This document shows, one piece after another, positions 10,369 through 19,894 of a DNA stretch of 64,000 bases. Source of the stretch: Limnochordaceae bacterium (lineage in GTDB: Bacteria; Bacillota; Limnochordia; Limnochordales; Geochordaceae); NCBI GenBank assembly GCA_014896295.1, contig JADBKR010000005.1, positions 62,001-126,000 of the forward strand. The letters are read 5' to 3'. The notes beneath the pieces are model-generated. The model searched no databases and had not been told where the DNA came from. It saw only the letters and a program-made list of their open reading frames with translations. Both the position numbers and the translations under genes were made by a program. Position 1 is the first letter of the stretch. Each line of letters opens with the position of its first letter.

Positions 10369-11508
10369 CTACGCCTCTGCCCGCTCGCCCAGGCGCTCGA
10401 AGATCGCTTCGTCCACCCATGGCGAAAGGACCCAGCGGGCGACGGCAGCCCCGTCGGCCGCCTCGATGTCGTCCGGCACGCCCTGACCGGTCGTGATGTA
10501 GGCCAGGGGCTTGCCGGCCCAGCGGGGCGCGTTGACGAGGGCGCCGCGACGGCGGGTCTCGTCGACCTTGCTCACCACCACGCCCGAAAGCGGCAGCGGC
10601 CGGTATGCGTCCACCAGTTCCTGCATGTCCGCCTGGCGCAGCGTGGCCGGCACCACCAGGAGCATGTGGGATCCCGGGGGCAGGGCCTGGCTCAGGGCGA
10701 GCACCTGCTGCAGGCGGGCCCGATCTCCAGGGCTGTGCCCCGTGGTATCCACCAGCACCAGCTCCTCGTCCAAATCGGACAGGATCTCCCGCAACCGCTC
10801 GGGGCGGTCGGCCACCCGCATCGGCACGCCCAGCAGGTCGGCGTACAGCCGCAGGTGCTGGATGGCTCCGACCCTGAAGGTGTCGGTGCTCACCAGCCCC
10901 ACCTTCCAGCCGCCGATGAGGGAGAAGTTGGCGGCGAGCTTGGCCACCGTGGTGGTCTTGCCGACCCCGGTGGGCCCCACCAGCATGGCCACCCGGGGCC
11001 GATCGCCCTTGTGCCAGACCGGCTCGGTGCTGACGCTCGACGCCACCTGCCGGGCCAGGGCCTCCTCGAGGTCCTGGCCGGAGAGCTCGGACAGCTGGGC
11101 CGCCTGGCGCACCAGCTCCCAGGCGGTCGCCGGCTCGACGTCGGAGCGGGTGAGCCGGTCGAACCAGACCGTCTCCTGCGCCCTGGCCATCGGGCGGGCC
11201 GGTGGCGAGGGGGCGCGCGGGCGGCCCGGGGCACCGGGGCTGCGCGGGGTGACCTGGCCGGGCAAGACGCCCGTCCCGGCCCGTGGGGGCGCCGGCACCG
11301 CAGGCCCGGGCCGCGCCCTTGGGGGAGCGGAGACGCCCTCGTGGCCTCGCTCGAGGGCGGCCACCACCTCGACCTTGGGAGGCCCCCACGGCTTCCACCA
11401 GGCACGCCACTGCCGCGTCTGCACGATGAGCGCCGCGTCGCCCATGTCCTGGCGCACCTGGTCGAGGGCCTGCTGCATGCTGGAAGCGACGTAGCGCTTA
11501 AGCCGCAT
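10369..11508 (-). CDS. flhF: Flagellar biosynthesis GTPase FlhF
   Basis: SRP-family GTPase that sets the site of flagellar assembly. The N-terminal B domain starts [16 protein letters not shown] long Pro/Ala/Arg-rich linker covers residues ~55-110. The NG domain has Walker A GPTGVGKT (residues 178-185), the STDTFRVGAIQHL box, VDTTGHSPGD and SKVDETRRRG. In the G3 motif the usual DTAG reads DTTG, as in other FlhF proteins. The start overlaps the flhA stop by 11 nt. Confidence 0.93.
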   Translation of the reverse strand: MRLKRYVASSMQQALDQVRQDMGDAALIVQTRQWRAWWKPWGPPKVEVVAALERGHEGVSAPPRARPGPAVPAPPRAGTGVLPGQVTPRSPGAPGRPRAPSPPARPMARAQETVWFDRLTRSDVEPATAWELVRQAAQLSELSGQDLEEALARQVASSVSTEPVWHKGDRPRVAMLVGPTGVGKTTTVAKLAANFSLIGGWKVGLVSTDTFRVGAIQHLRLYADLLGVPMRVADRPERLREILSDLDEELVLVDTTGHSPGDRARLQQVLALSQALPPGSHMLLVVPATLRQADMQELVDAYRPLPLSGVVVSKVDETRRRGALVNAPRWAGKPLAYITTGQGVPDDIEAADGAAVARWVLSPWVDEAIFERLGERAEA

Positions 11509-13569
11509 CGGGTACGTCCACCACCGCTTCGCTCTTGACCTGGAAACCCGACGCCACTTCGGCGAACGACATCACCGGAAGGCGAGGCAGGGGCCGCTCG
11601 ATGAGGCGGCGCAGGTAGCGCCTCACGCCGGGGCTGCACAGCACCACCGCCTGCCTGCCCCGGGCCGCCGCCTCCTCTTGCGCGCGGCCCAGCCGCACCA
11701 CCAGCTGCTGCAGCCACTGCGGGTCGAGGGGTGCCGCCGGGGAAGCGGCCAGCTCCTCCAGGCGCTGCTCCAGAGCCGGGGCCAGCGTGATGACGGGGAT
11801 CGTGCCGTCCGGCTCGGCGTACAGGTGCGAGAGCTGGCGGGCCAGCGCCGCCCGCACGTGTTCGGTGAGCACCTCGGGGTCGCGGCTTTCGCGCGCCGAG
11901 TCGGCCAGCGCCTCGAGGATGGTCACGAGGTCCCGGATGGGCACACCCTCCCGCAGCAGGTGCTGCAGGACCTTCTGCACCTCTCCCAGTCCCAGCAGGT
12001 CCGGCACCAGCTCCTCCACCACCGCGGCGCTGAAGCTCTTCACGTGGTCGAGCAGCACGCGCGTCTCCTGGCGGCCGAGGAGCTCCGCGGCGTGGCGCCG
12101 CAGGAGTTCGCTCAGGTGCGTCGCCAGCACCGAGGGCGCGTCGACCACCGTGCAGCCCGCCGCCTCCGCCTGGTCGCGCAGTTCCTGGGAGATCCAGACC
12201 GCCGGCAAGCCGAAGGCAGGCTCATGGGTCCGGATGCCCGACAGGGCGTCCAGCCCCTGGCCGCTGTCCATGGCCAGCAGGTGGTTGGGGAAGAGCTCGC
12301 CCTTGCCGATCTCCACGCCTCGCAGCTTGATCACGTAGCTGTTGGGCTTGAGCTGCATGTTGTCCCGGATGCGGATGGGCGGCACCACGACCCCCAGGTC
12401 GAGGGCGACCTGGCGGCGCACCATGGTGATGCGGTCCAGGAGTTCGGCGCCGTGGGACTGGTCGACCAGCGGGATGAGGCTGTAGCCGATCTCCAGTTCC
12501 ACCGGGTCCGTTTGGAGCAGGCTCATGACGGCCTCGGGGCGCTTGGCCTCTTCCCGTTCTTTTTCCACGGCGGCGAGCCTTGCCTTCTCTGCCGCTCGCC
12601 GCTGCTCCCGCGCCATCGCCGAGGCGGCAGCCGCGGCCACCCCGGCCAGCGCGAGGAAGGGGAGGGTCGGAAGCCCCGGCACCAGCGCCAGCACCAGCAG
12701 GACGCCGGCCGCCGCACCCAGGGTGCGGGGCTGGCCGAAAGCTGGCGGGTCATGTCCTGGCCCATGTTCTCCTCGGACGAGGTGCGGGTCACGATGATGC
12801 CGGTGGCGGTGGAGACCAAGAGGGCCGGGATCTGGGTCACGAGCCCGTCGCCCACCGTGAGCAGCGTGTAACGGCGCAGCGCCTCGGCCACGTCCATGCC
12901 CATCTGGAGCATGCCGACCGCCAGTCCGCCGAGGACGTTGATGAGGGTGATGACCACGCTCGCGATGGCATCGCCTTTGACGAACTTGCTGGCGCCGTCC
13001 ATGGCCCCGTAGAAGTCCGCCTCGCGCTCGATGGCCTGGCGCCGGGCCCGGGCCTCCTGCTCGCTGATGAGCCCGGCGTTGAGGTCGGCGTCGATGCTCA
13101 TCTGCTTGCCGGGCATGGCGTCGAGGGTGAAGCGTGCCGCCACCTCGGCCACGCGTTCGGCGCCGCGGGTGATGACGATGAACTGGATGACGACCAGGAT
13201 GAGGAAGATCACGAACCCAACCAGGTAGTTGCCCCCCACGACGAACTGCCCGAACGCCTCGATGATCCGCCCGGCGTAGGCGTGCAGCAGGATGAGGCGC
13301 GTCGACGAGATGTTGAGCGCGAGCCGGAAGAGGGTGACCACCAGCAGCACCGAGGGGAAGACCGAAAACTGCAGCGGCTCCTTGACATTCATGGTCAGGA
13401 GCAAGATCAACAGCGACAGCGTGATGTTGGTGGCGAGCAGCAGGTCGAGCAAGGCGGGCGGGAGCGGGAGGACCATCATCAGCACGATGGCGACGACCGC
13501 CACGAAGACCGCCGCGTCCGAGCGCCCGGCCGCCCCCAGCATCATCCTCGCTCGCTGCGAAATGGCCAC
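11498..13569 (-). CDS. flhA: Flagellar export gate protein FlhA (apparent single-base frameshift)
   Basis: Membrane gate of the flagellar type III export apparatus. The eight-helix membrane domain is read in one frame from the GTG at 13569 (AGGAGG upstream) through the FHIPEP-family segment [15 protein letters not shown] to MGQDMTRQL. From about 12741 the same protein continues in the +1 frame as [19 protein letters not shown] and runs through the whole cytoplasmic domain to the stop at 11498. Joining the frames needs one extra T in the run at 12739-12741, which gives the normal QLF-x-x-P-R sequence. As written, the first frame stops at 12523. This is probably a sequencing indel; a genuine lesion or a -1 slip cannot be excluded. 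Confidence 0.88.
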
Positions 13570-13575
13570 GGGATG

Positions 13576-14703
13576 CTACCTCCTCCTGCCGGCGGCCCCG
13601 GCCGGCCGCCGGAGCCGGTACACGTAAGCGAGCACCTCGGCCACGGCCCGGTACAGGTCGGGCGGGATGGCCTGGCCCACCTCCGCGGTGTCCCACAGCG
13701 ACCAGGCCAGGGGCGGGTTTTCCACCACCGGCACGCCGTGCTCGCGGGCGGTCTGCACGATGCGCTGCGCCAACCAGTCCTGGCCCTTGGCGACGACCTC
13801 GGGGGCCTCCATGCGGTCAGGCTCGTAGGCCAGGGCGACGGCGACGTGGGTCGGGTTGGTGACGACCACGCTGGCCCGGGGCACCTGCTGCATCATGCGC
13901 CGCATGGCGATCTGGCGCATGCGGGAGCGGATGCGGCTTCGCACGTGCGGGTCGCCCTCGGACTGCTTCAACTCGTCGAGCAGCTCGTGGCGGCTCATGC
14001 GCAGGCTCTGCTCGTACTCCCACCGCTGGTAGGCGTAGTCGGCGATGCCGATGACGAGCAGCACCAGCCCCATGCGCAGGAGCTGCCCGTACGCCAGCTC
14101 TCCCACCCAGGCCGCCGCACGGAGCGGGTCGGACCCCACCATGTCGCCGGCCCCCGTGACCACGTCCCGGATGAAGCCGTAGGCGGCCCAGAAGACGACC
14201 AGGGCCTTGGCCGCCGACTTGGCCAGCTCCACCAGGGAGCGGGCCGAGAAGAGCCGCCCGAAGCCTGCCACCGGGTTGATGCGGGCGAGCTGCGGTTCGA
14301 GGGGCGTGCCCGACGCCAGGAAGCCCACCTGGGCCACCTGCGCCGCCAGCCCTGCCAGGCCGACCCCGACGACGAACGGGACGACCCCCCGGGCGGAGAC
14401 GAGCCCGGCCCAGCCGACCTGGCGCAGCGTGTCCAGGGTGAGGTCCTGCTCCCAGAACGCGCCGCCCCAAAGGCGCGTCCCGAGCGCCCGGACGTCGCCG
14501 ATCAAGAGGCGTGCGACCCCCCGCACCATGAGCGCCCCGCCGAGAATCACGAGCGCCATGGTAAGGTCCATGCTGCGGGCCACCTGGCCGCGCTTTCGAG
14601 CCTCCTGGCGGCGGCGAGGGGTCGCCGGCTCCGTGCGCTCACCGTCGGCGAAGCGCTGCAGGTCGAAGCGGAGCGGAGAGGACAGGAGCGGGCGCGTCGT
14701 CAC
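13576..14703 (-). CDS. flhB: Flagellar export switch protein FlhB
   Basis: Export-apparatus component whose cytoplasmic domain cleaves itself to switch substrate specificity from hook to filament. The protein has about 375 residues. The N-terminus carries the family pattern GERTEPATPRRRQEARKRGQVARS, four membrane helices follow, and the autocleavage motif NPTH is at about residue 283 in VVVTNPTHVAVALAY. GTG start at 14703 overlaps the fliR stop (GTGA). Ends 6 nt before flhA. Confidence 0.95.
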   Translation of the reverse strand: MTTRPLLSSPLRFDLQRFADGERTEPATPRRRQEARKRGQVARSMDLTMALVILGGALMVRGVARLLIGDVRALGTRLWGGAFWEQDLTLDTLRQVGWAGLVSARGVVPFVVGVGLAGLAAQVAQVGFLASGTPLEPQLARINPVAGFGRLFSARSLVELAKSAAKALVVFWAAYGFIRDVVTGAGDMVGSDPLRAAAWVGELAYGQLLRMGLVLLVIGIADYAYQRWEYEQSLRMSRHELLDELKQSEGDPHVRSRIRSRMRQIAMRRMMQQVPRASVVVTNPTHVAVALAYEPDRMEAPEVVAKGQDWLAQRIVQTAREHGVPVVENPPLAWSLWDTAEVGQAIPPDLYRAVAEVLAYVYRLRRPAGAAGRRR

Positions 14704-15521
14704 GGTGCGAGCCCGGAAACCATGCGGCTCACCCACTCCCACATCCCCCCTCCCTTTCCGAAGATCCCGGACAAGACCCCCGTGAAGGCGGGCAGCGCCA
14801 GCAGGATGGCGACGAAGCCGAGCACGATCTTGACCGGGAAGCCGACCACGAAGACGTTGAGCTGCGGTACCGCCCGGGCCACCACCGCCAGGGCCACGTC
14901 GGAGAGGAACAGGGCGGCCATCACGGGCGCCCCGAGGCGGATGCCGAGCAAGAAGGCCTGAGCGAACGTATCCAGCGTCGCATCGAGCAACTCCCCCGAC
15001 GCCGCCATCGCGCCCGGCGGCACCAGGCGCAGGCTCTGCGCAAGCGCCCGGATCATCTCGTGATGCCCGTTGACCCCGAAGAAGACGAGCGTCGCGAGCA
15101 GCATCTGGAACTGCCCGATGAGGGGGACCTCCTGGCCCATCGTCGGGTCGATGACGTTGACCACGCTGAAGCCCATCGGCAGATCCACCAGCTGCCCCGC
15201 CAGCATGATGGCGGCGAACACGGTGTTGATCCCGAAGGCCATGACGGCCCCCACGACCGCCTCCCGGGCCAGGGCGTAGGCCCAGCCGGCCCAGGCAGGT
15301 CCGAGCCCGGACCCGGCGGCTGCGCCGGTCGGCGCGGCGAGGCCCTGGAGGATCGCCTCCGGCGCGATGGGCACGAGCGGCAGCAGGAGCCACGCCAGTA
15401 CCGCCGACAGGCCGAGGCGCGCCAGCGCCGGCACCCCCGGCTGGCCGAAGACCGGGCGGGCGACCAGGACGAGGGTCGAGGTCCGTACCCACACCAGCAC
15501 GAACGCCGCCACCGAACCCAC
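14700..15521 (-). CDS. fliR: Flagellar export protein FliR
   Basis: Integral membrane component of the export gate, 273 residues with about six hydrophobic segments. Family sequences include VGAVMAFGINTVFAAIMLAGQLVDLPMGFS and GFPVKIVLGFVAILLALP. It lies between fliQ (24 nt upstream) and flhB (4-nt overlap), the normal fliPQR-flhBA order. It starts with GTG at 15521. Confidence 0.93.
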   Translation of the reverse strand: MGSVAAFVLVWVRTSTLVLVARPVFGQPGVPALARLGLSAVLAWLLLPLVPIAPEAILQGLAAPTGAAAGSGLGPAWAGWAYALAREAVVGAVMAFGINTVFAAIMLAGQLVDLPMGFSVVNVIDPTMGQEVPLIGQFQMLLATLVFFGVNGHHEMIRALAQSLRLVPPGAMAASGELLDATLDTFAQAFLLGIRLGAPVMAALFLSDVALAVVARAVPQLNVFVVGFPVKIVLGFVAILLALPAFTGVLSGIFGKGGGMWEWVSRMVSGLAP

Positions 15522-15545
15522 CGCTATCCCCCGCCGCCCCTTCTC

Positions 15546-15815
15546 TCAGCTGATGAACGACGTCAGGTTGCCCAGGATGCGGTTCGTGAAGTCGAGCAGG
15601 GTCCTCATCATCCACGCGCCGAAGACGAGCATCCCGAGCAGCGTCGCCAGGATCTTGGGCACGAAGGCCAGGGTCTGCTCCTGGATCTGGGTCGTCGCCA
15701 TCAGGATGCTGACCACGAGCCCCACGACGAGCCCCAGCCCCACCAGCGGGCCCGAGACCAGCAGCACGGTCACGATGGCGTCCCGGCCCAGCGTCAGCAC
15801 GGTGGCTTCGCTCAA
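15546..15815 (-). CDS. fliQ: Flagellar export protein FliQ
   Basis: An 89-residue protein with two membrane helices, a core component of the export gate. The family pattern is plain: GLVVGLVVSILMATTQIQEQTLAFVPKI, followed by the second hydrophobic helix. Normal length for the family. It sits 15 nt downstream of fliP. Confidence 0.94.
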   Translation of the reverse strand: MSEATVLTLGRDAIVTVLLVSGPLVGLGLVVGLVVSILMATTQIQEQTLAFVPKILATLLGMLVFGAWMMRTLLDFTNRILGNLTSFIS

Positions 15816-15830
15816 GGACGCTCCCCTCCC

Positions 15831-16634
15831 CTACTTCACGCTCGTCAACAGCGCCCGGGTGACGAGGTGCCATCCGTCCACCATCACGAAGAGCAGCACT
15901 TTGAACGGCAGCGAGATCATGACGGGCGGCAGCATCAACATGCCCATGGACATTAAGGTACTGGCCACGATCATGTCGATAACCAGGAAGGGCACGAAGA
16001 TCAAAAAGCCCATCTGGAAAGCCGTCTTCAGCTCGCTGATGACGAACGCCGGTATCAGCAGGTACGTCGGGACCTGATCCCGCCGCTCGGGCCGCGGGGA
16101 GCCCGAGGCCGAGACGAAGAGCTCCAGGTCCTTCTCCCGGGTGTTGCGGAACATGAAGTCCCGCAAGGGCAGTTCCCCTCGCCGGAGCGCCTCCTGCTGG
16201 TCGATCTCGCCCTGCAGGTACGGGGCGATGGCCTGCGAGTACACGCTCTGCCAGGTGGGGTGCATGGTGAAGAAAGTCAAGAAGAGTGCCAGCCCCACCA
16301 GCACCTGGTTGGGAGGCACCTGCGGAGTCGAGAGCGCGTTGCGCACGAAAGAGAGGACGATGACGATGCGGGTGAAGGAGGTGACCATCACCAGGATCGC
16401 CGGCGCCAGGCTCAGCACGGTCAAGAGGACCAGGATCTGAAGGGTCGTCACCAGGTCGGGCGCTTGCGGCGGCTGGCCGTTGAGCCGCAGCTCGATCGAA
16501 GGCAGGCGAAGCGGCGCCGGCGCAGCAGCGGCGGCGCACGCGGGCGCGCCCGAGCCTGCCCACACCAGCGTCAAAAAAAGAAGCCCCACCAGGAGCCGGC
16601 TGTGGTACCGGCCGGACCGGTCAAGGAGCCTCAT
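15831..16634 (-). CDS. fliP: Flagellar export protein FliP
   Basis: Export-gate membrane protein of about 267 residues with a cleavable signal peptide (residues ~1-35, ending near ACAAAAAP). Family motifs include MVTSFTRIVIVLSFVRNALSTPQVPPNQVLVGLALFLTFF, the FVISELKTAFQMGFLIFVPFLVIDM block and SMGMLMLPPVMISLPFK. The ATG at 16634 overlaps the end of fliO by 14 nt. Confidence 0.95.
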   Translation of the reverse strand: MRLLDRSGRYHSRLLVGLLFLTLVWAGSGAPACAAAAAPAPLRLPSIELRLNGQPPQAPDLVTTLQILVLLTVLSLAPAILVMVTSFTRIVIVLSFVRNALSTPQVPPNQVLVGLALFLTFFTMHPTWQSVYSQAIAPYLQGEIDQQEALRRGELPLRDFMFRNTREKDLELFVSASGSPRPERRDQVPTYLLIPAFVISELKTAFQMGFLIFVPFLVIDMIVASTLMSMGMLMLPPVMISLPFKVLLFVMVDGWHLVTRALLTSVK

Positions 16635-17049
16635 GGTCGGATGGCCGGCCGATGCTCGTGCCGTCGCCCCCGTGGCCTTCGAACGGCCGGGGCGCATCTC
16701 CGGCCGGCTTCCCCCTTCCCCACGGCGCGCGTCGAAAAAGCCAGTCCCCCGGGGTACCCCGGGAAGAGGCGGCGTGGATGTGCTCCCATAGCGCCGGGTC
16801 GTCCCAGGTCGCCAGGCGCCGGATGGTCTGCCCGCTCAGCCCCACGAGCAACAGGTAGTGCCCCACGGCCACGAGGTAAAGCGCCTTGCCCTGCCCGAGG
16901 GCCAGCGTGTCGACGACCCGCAGGATCCGGGAGGAGCGGGCCAGGCCACGGCTCGCCACGGCCCGGCTCGCCAGGTAGGCGAGCGGCCCGAGGAGCGCCA
17001 GCGCCCCCACCACCCGGAGCACGTCGCCCCAGCCTACGCCGCCTTCCAT
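16621..17049 (-). CDS. fliO: Flagellar biosynthesis protein FliO
   Basis: A 142-residue single-pass membrane protein that helps assemble the FliP complex. The hydrophobic segment is at residues ~10-30. The small cytoplasmic domain contains RILRVVDTLALGQGKALYLVAVGHYLLLVGLSGQTI, typical of FliO/FliZ proteins. Beyond residue ~90 the sequence is low-complexity and charged. The position between fliN and fliP supports the call. Confidence 0.88.
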   Translation of the reverse strand: MEGGVGWGDVLRVVGALALLGPLAYLASRAVASRGLARSSRILRVVDTLALGQGKALYLVAVGHYLLLVGLSGQTIRRLATWDDPALWEHIHAASSRGTPGDWLFRRAPWGRGKPAGDAPRPFEGHGGDGTSIGRPSDHEAP

Positions 17050-17071
17050 GCCCTCCCCCTCGCCCGATCCG

Positions 17072-17383
17072 TCACGGGAGCTCCCGGGCGCGGCGCGCCC
17101 GGGTCACGATGTCGTTGATCTTGATCCCGAACTTCTCGTCCAGCAGCACGATCTCGCCGCGGGCGACCAGCTTGCCGTTGACCAGCACGTCGACCGGCTC
17201 GCCGGCGAGTTTGTCGAGCTCGACCACGCTGCCCCGCCGCAGCTCCATCACCTGGCCCAGCGTGAGCCGGGCCCGCCCGATCTCCACCGTGAGGGTGACC
17301 CCTACGTCCAGCAACAGGTTGAGGTTGTGGGCCTCCCCCTCGGCCTGTCCGGGCTGCAGTTCGCCGAAGCGCACGGGATGCAC
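17072..17383 (-). CDS. fliN: Flagellar motor switch protein FliN
   Basis: A 103-residue C-ring protein made almost only of the SpoA (SPOA/FliN C-terminal) domain: LLLDVGVTLTVEIGRARLTLGQVMELRRGSVVELDKLAGEPVDVLVNGKLVARGEIVLLDEKFGIKI. It corresponds to the short enterobacterial-type FliN rather than the long FliY of Bacillus, since no CheC-like phosphatase domain precedes it. GTG start at 17383. It directly follows fliL; the fliM gene that is normally between them is absent. Confidence 0.93.
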   Translation of the reverse strand: MHPVRFGELQPGQAEGEAHNLNLLLDVGVTLTVEIGRARLTLGQVMELRRGSVVELDKLAGEPVDVLVNGKLVARGEIVLLDEKFGIKINDIVTRARRARELP

Positions 17384-17399
17384 TTCGACGGCGTCGCCT

Positions 17400-17954
17400 C
17401 TATTGAATGACGAATTCGGTGAAATAGACGTTCACCACTCTTCCCCGGACGACCAGCTTCTGCAAAGCCTCCACGAGCCGCCCGCGCAGCTCGTCTCCCC
17501 CCTTGGCCGTCGCGAGTTCCTCGAACCGGCTGGCCCGCACGACCGCGATGATGGTGTCGCGCACCTGGGGCTGGCGCTTCTCCAGTTCGGCGACCACTTC
17601 TCTGCGGTCACCCTCGATGACCACGCCCATCCGGACGTACCGTATGGTCATCCCCGGCCCTGGAGCCAGGTTGACGATGAACTCCCCGGCGTCCAGAGTC
17701 GGGCCGAGCGGTGCGGTCCCGGATGCCCAGGCCGATGACGGGGGTGGTGGAGCCGCCGGCTCTCTGACCGTCACCGCGCTTTGAGGAGCGGGTGCGGGCA
17801 GCGCCCGGTTGAACATCAAGTAGGCCAGGAAGGCGCTACCCGTCGACGCCGCGATGATGAGCGCGACGATCAGGATCGCCCAGGCGACGCCGCTGCCCCG
17901 GGATCGGGGTTCCGGAGCCGGCGCCGGTGGCGCCGGAGGTTGTTGCACGGCCAA
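17400..17954 (-). CDS. fliL: Flagellar basal body-associated protein FliL
   Basis: A 184-residue stator-associated protein. A short Pro-rich cytoplasmic N-terminus is followed by one membrane helix (VAWAILIVALIIAASTG, residues ~23-40) and a periplasmic FliL domain with GEFIVNLAPG, YVRMGVVIEGD and the C-terminal RGRVVNVYFTEFVIQ. It lies 29 nt downstream of motB. Confidence 0.92.
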   Translation of the reverse strand: MAVQQPPAPPAPAPEPRSRGSGVAWAILIVALIIAASTGSAFLAYLMFNRALPAPAPQSAVTVREPAAPPPPSSAWASGTAPLGPTLDAGEFIVNLAPGPGMTIRYVRMGVVIEGDRREVVAELEKRQPQVRDTIIAVVRASRFEELATAKGGDELRGRLVEALQKLVVRGRVVNVYFTEFVIQ

Positions 17955-17982
17955 AGGGCATCACTCCATCCCTGGGTCGGTT

Positions 17983-18738
17983 CTACCGGGCCGGCTCCTC
18001 CTTGAGGCCGGTCCTGAGGATCACCACGTCGACGCGGCGATTTTTCTGCCGGTTGGCCTCAGACGTGTTGGGCACCAGCGGGTGAAACTCCCCGTAGCCG
18101 GCGGCCGACAAGCGAGCCGGCGTCAGGCCGTGGCGCTCGATCAGGTACCGCACCACCCGCGTGGCCCGGGCGACGGACAGCTCCCAGTTGGAAGCGAAGC
18201 GTTCGTTGTGGATGGGCAGGTTGTCCGTGTGCCCTTCCACCCGCACGTCGTTGGGAATCTGCTTCAACACGCCGGCCACCACGTCGAGGGCCCGCATCGA
18301 CTCCGGGCGGAGCTCGTCCTTGCCCAGGTCGAACAGCACGCGGTCGGCGAAGCGCACCACGATGCCGCGCTCCTCGGGCACGAGCTTCACGCCTTCGCCG
18401 AGCCCCTCGGCCTCGACGACTCGAGCGAGCTCCCGGTAGACCTGCTGGATCTGCACCGACGACGCCGACGTGGGGTTGGGCGCGATGGCGATCGGGGGGC
18501 TGCCGACCGACGACTGCGACTCGAAGGAGCGCCCCGTGTCCAGGATACCGATGGCGCCGCGGAAAGCCGACATGATGGCCTCGAAACGCTGCACGTCCAC
18601 CGTCGAGATGGCGAAGAGGATGACGAACAGCGCCAGGAGCTGGGTGACCATGTCCGAGTAGGTCACCATCCACTGGGGGGCGCTCATGTTGACGCCCGTG
18701 CCCTTCCGGCGCTGCCGGCCGCTAGCGAGCCCGCGCAC
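17983..18738 (-). CDS. motB: Flagellar stator protein MotB
   Basis: Peptidoglycan-anchored half of the ion-driven stator. The single membrane helix WMVTYSDMVTQLLALFVILFAIS carries the ion-binding Asp at about residue 29. The C-terminal OmpA-like domain has RVLFDLGKDELRPES, EGHTDNLPIHNERFASNWELS and NRRVDVVI. A GTG at 18738 overlaps the motA stop by 17 nt; an ATG at 18687 is an alternative that still retains the helix. Confidence 0.94.
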   Translation of the reverse strand: MRGLASGRQRRKGTGVNMSAPQWMVTYSDMVTQLLALFVILFAISTVDVQRFEAIMSAFRGAIGILDTGRSFESQSSVGSPPIAIAPNPTSASSVQIQQVYRELARVVEAEGLGEGVKLVPEERGIVVRFADRVLFDLGKDELRPESMRALDVVAGVLKQIPNDVRVEGHTDNLPIHNERFASNWELSVARATRVVRYLIERHGLTPARLSAAGYGEFHPLVPNTSEANRQKNRRVDVVILRTGLKEEPAR

Positions 18739-19558
18739 CGCTGGTCACCGCCGGTTGAGGTGGGGTCGACGTGGCCCGGCCGGGCTGAGGACGAGCGGAG
18801 CGGGCCGGCTCCTTGCGCGCCGGGGGCAGGAAGGAGCGCAGCTTCTCCTCCACGATGCGGGGGTTTTCGCCCGCCTGGATCGAGAGCACGCCTTCGATCA
18901 TCATCTCCCGGATCATGACTTCCTCGTCGTTCTTGACCCGCAGCTTGCCGGCGATGGGCGTGAAGACCAGGTAGGCGGCCAGAGCGCCGTAAAGGGTGGT
19001 CAACAGTGCCAGAGACATGGCAGGCCCAACGGTGGCCGGGTCGTGGAGCTTGCCCAGCATGCGGATGAGCCCCACCAGGGTGCCGATCATGCCGAACGCC
19101 GGCGCATAGACCGCGAGCGACTCGAACAGCGCCTGGCCCTGGCGGTGGCGCTCTTCGATGAAGGTCAGCTCGATGTCCATGATGTTGCGTACGAGTTCGG
19201 GATCCGTGCCGTCCACGACCAGCTGGATGCCCCGGCGCAGGAAGGGATCCCGGATGGTCTCCGCCTCTTCTTCCATGGCGAGAAGGCCCTCGCGCCGGGC
19301 TTTCTCCGCCAGGCGGACGATGAGGCGGATGAGCTCGTCCGGCTGGAAACTGCGATGCCCCGCAGCGATGCCGATGATCCGGAGCGCGTTCGTGAGCTGG
19401 CGGCCCCGGTAGTTGACGATGGTGGCCGCCACCGTGCCCCCCATCGTCAGCAACAACGACGGCAGGTCGAGGTACGGGAGGATACTCCCCCCGATCATGA
19501 TGGACCCGCCGATGAGGCCGAGCCCGATGAGTATGCCCAGGATCGTGGTGACATCCAC
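18722..19558 (-). CDS. motA: Flagellar stator protein MotA
   Basis: Four-helix stator subunit of 278 residues. MDVTTILGILIGLGLI forms the first helix, SLLLTMGGTVAATIVNY the second; the cytoplasmic torque loop follows. The conserved Pro-containing third helix is LAVYAPAFGMIGTLVGLIRM. The C-terminal ~40 residues are a Pro/Arg-rich extension not usual in the family. Overlaps motB, the standard paired arrangement. Confidence 0.95.
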   Translation of the reverse strand: MDVTTILGILIGLGLIGGSIMIGGSILPYLDLPSLLLTMGGTVAATIVNYRGRQLTNALRIIGIAAGHRSFQPDELIRLIVRLAEKARREGLLAMEEEAETIRDPFLRRGIQLVVDGTDPELVRNIMDIELTFIEERHRQGQALFESLAVYAPAFGMIGTLVGLIRMLGKLHDPATVGPAMSLALLTTLYGALAAYLVFTPIAGKLRVKNDEEVMIREMMIEGVLSIQAGENPRIVEEKLRSFLPPARKEPARSARPQPGRATSTPPQPAVTSGARAR

Positions 19559-19609
19559 AGCCCGCGGACCTCCTGCCCTGCACCGGGTCCTTCCTGGTAC
19601 GTCGCCGCT

Positions 19610-19894
19610 CTACTTCCGCTCGGGTTCGAGGCGCTCGCCCTGGGCGGCCTGCCCTGCGACGGCGCCCCGTCCGACGGAGGGTCGTTCACCGGCGGAGAGG
19701 GTCTCGGGGCGCATCCGCTGCCGGTTGAACTCCACCACCAGCCGGATCACCTCGTCCACGCTCTCGGCCACCACGTGCTTGCGCCCCGTGGCGAGCGAGA
19801 TGACCGTGTCCGGCGTCTTTTCGACCGTTTCGATGAGGTCGGCATTGACAACGAACTCCTTGCCGTCGAGCCGGTGGACTTTGATCATGGCCAT
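19610..19894 (-). CDS. flbD: Flagellar protein FlbD (SwrD family)
   Basis: A 94-residue cytoplasmic protein. Its first ~65 residues, MIKVHRLDGKEFVVNADLIETVEKTPDTVISLATGRKHVVAESVDEVI, are the complete FlbD domain, known in Bacillus (SwrD) to raise motor torque. The last ~30 residues are a family-atypical tail. It is the canonical gene between flgE and motA. Confidence 0.92.
   Translation of the reverse strand: MAMIKVHRLDGKEFVVNADLIETVEKTPDTVISLATGRKHVVAESVDEVIRLVVEFNRQRMRPETLSAGERPSVGRGAVAGQAAQGERLEPERK

Noticed and set aside
8521-11538. Plus-strand open frame of about 1,005 codons opposite fliA-pilZ-flhG-flhF
   Set aside because: It is antisense to four recognised genes and has no domain of its own.
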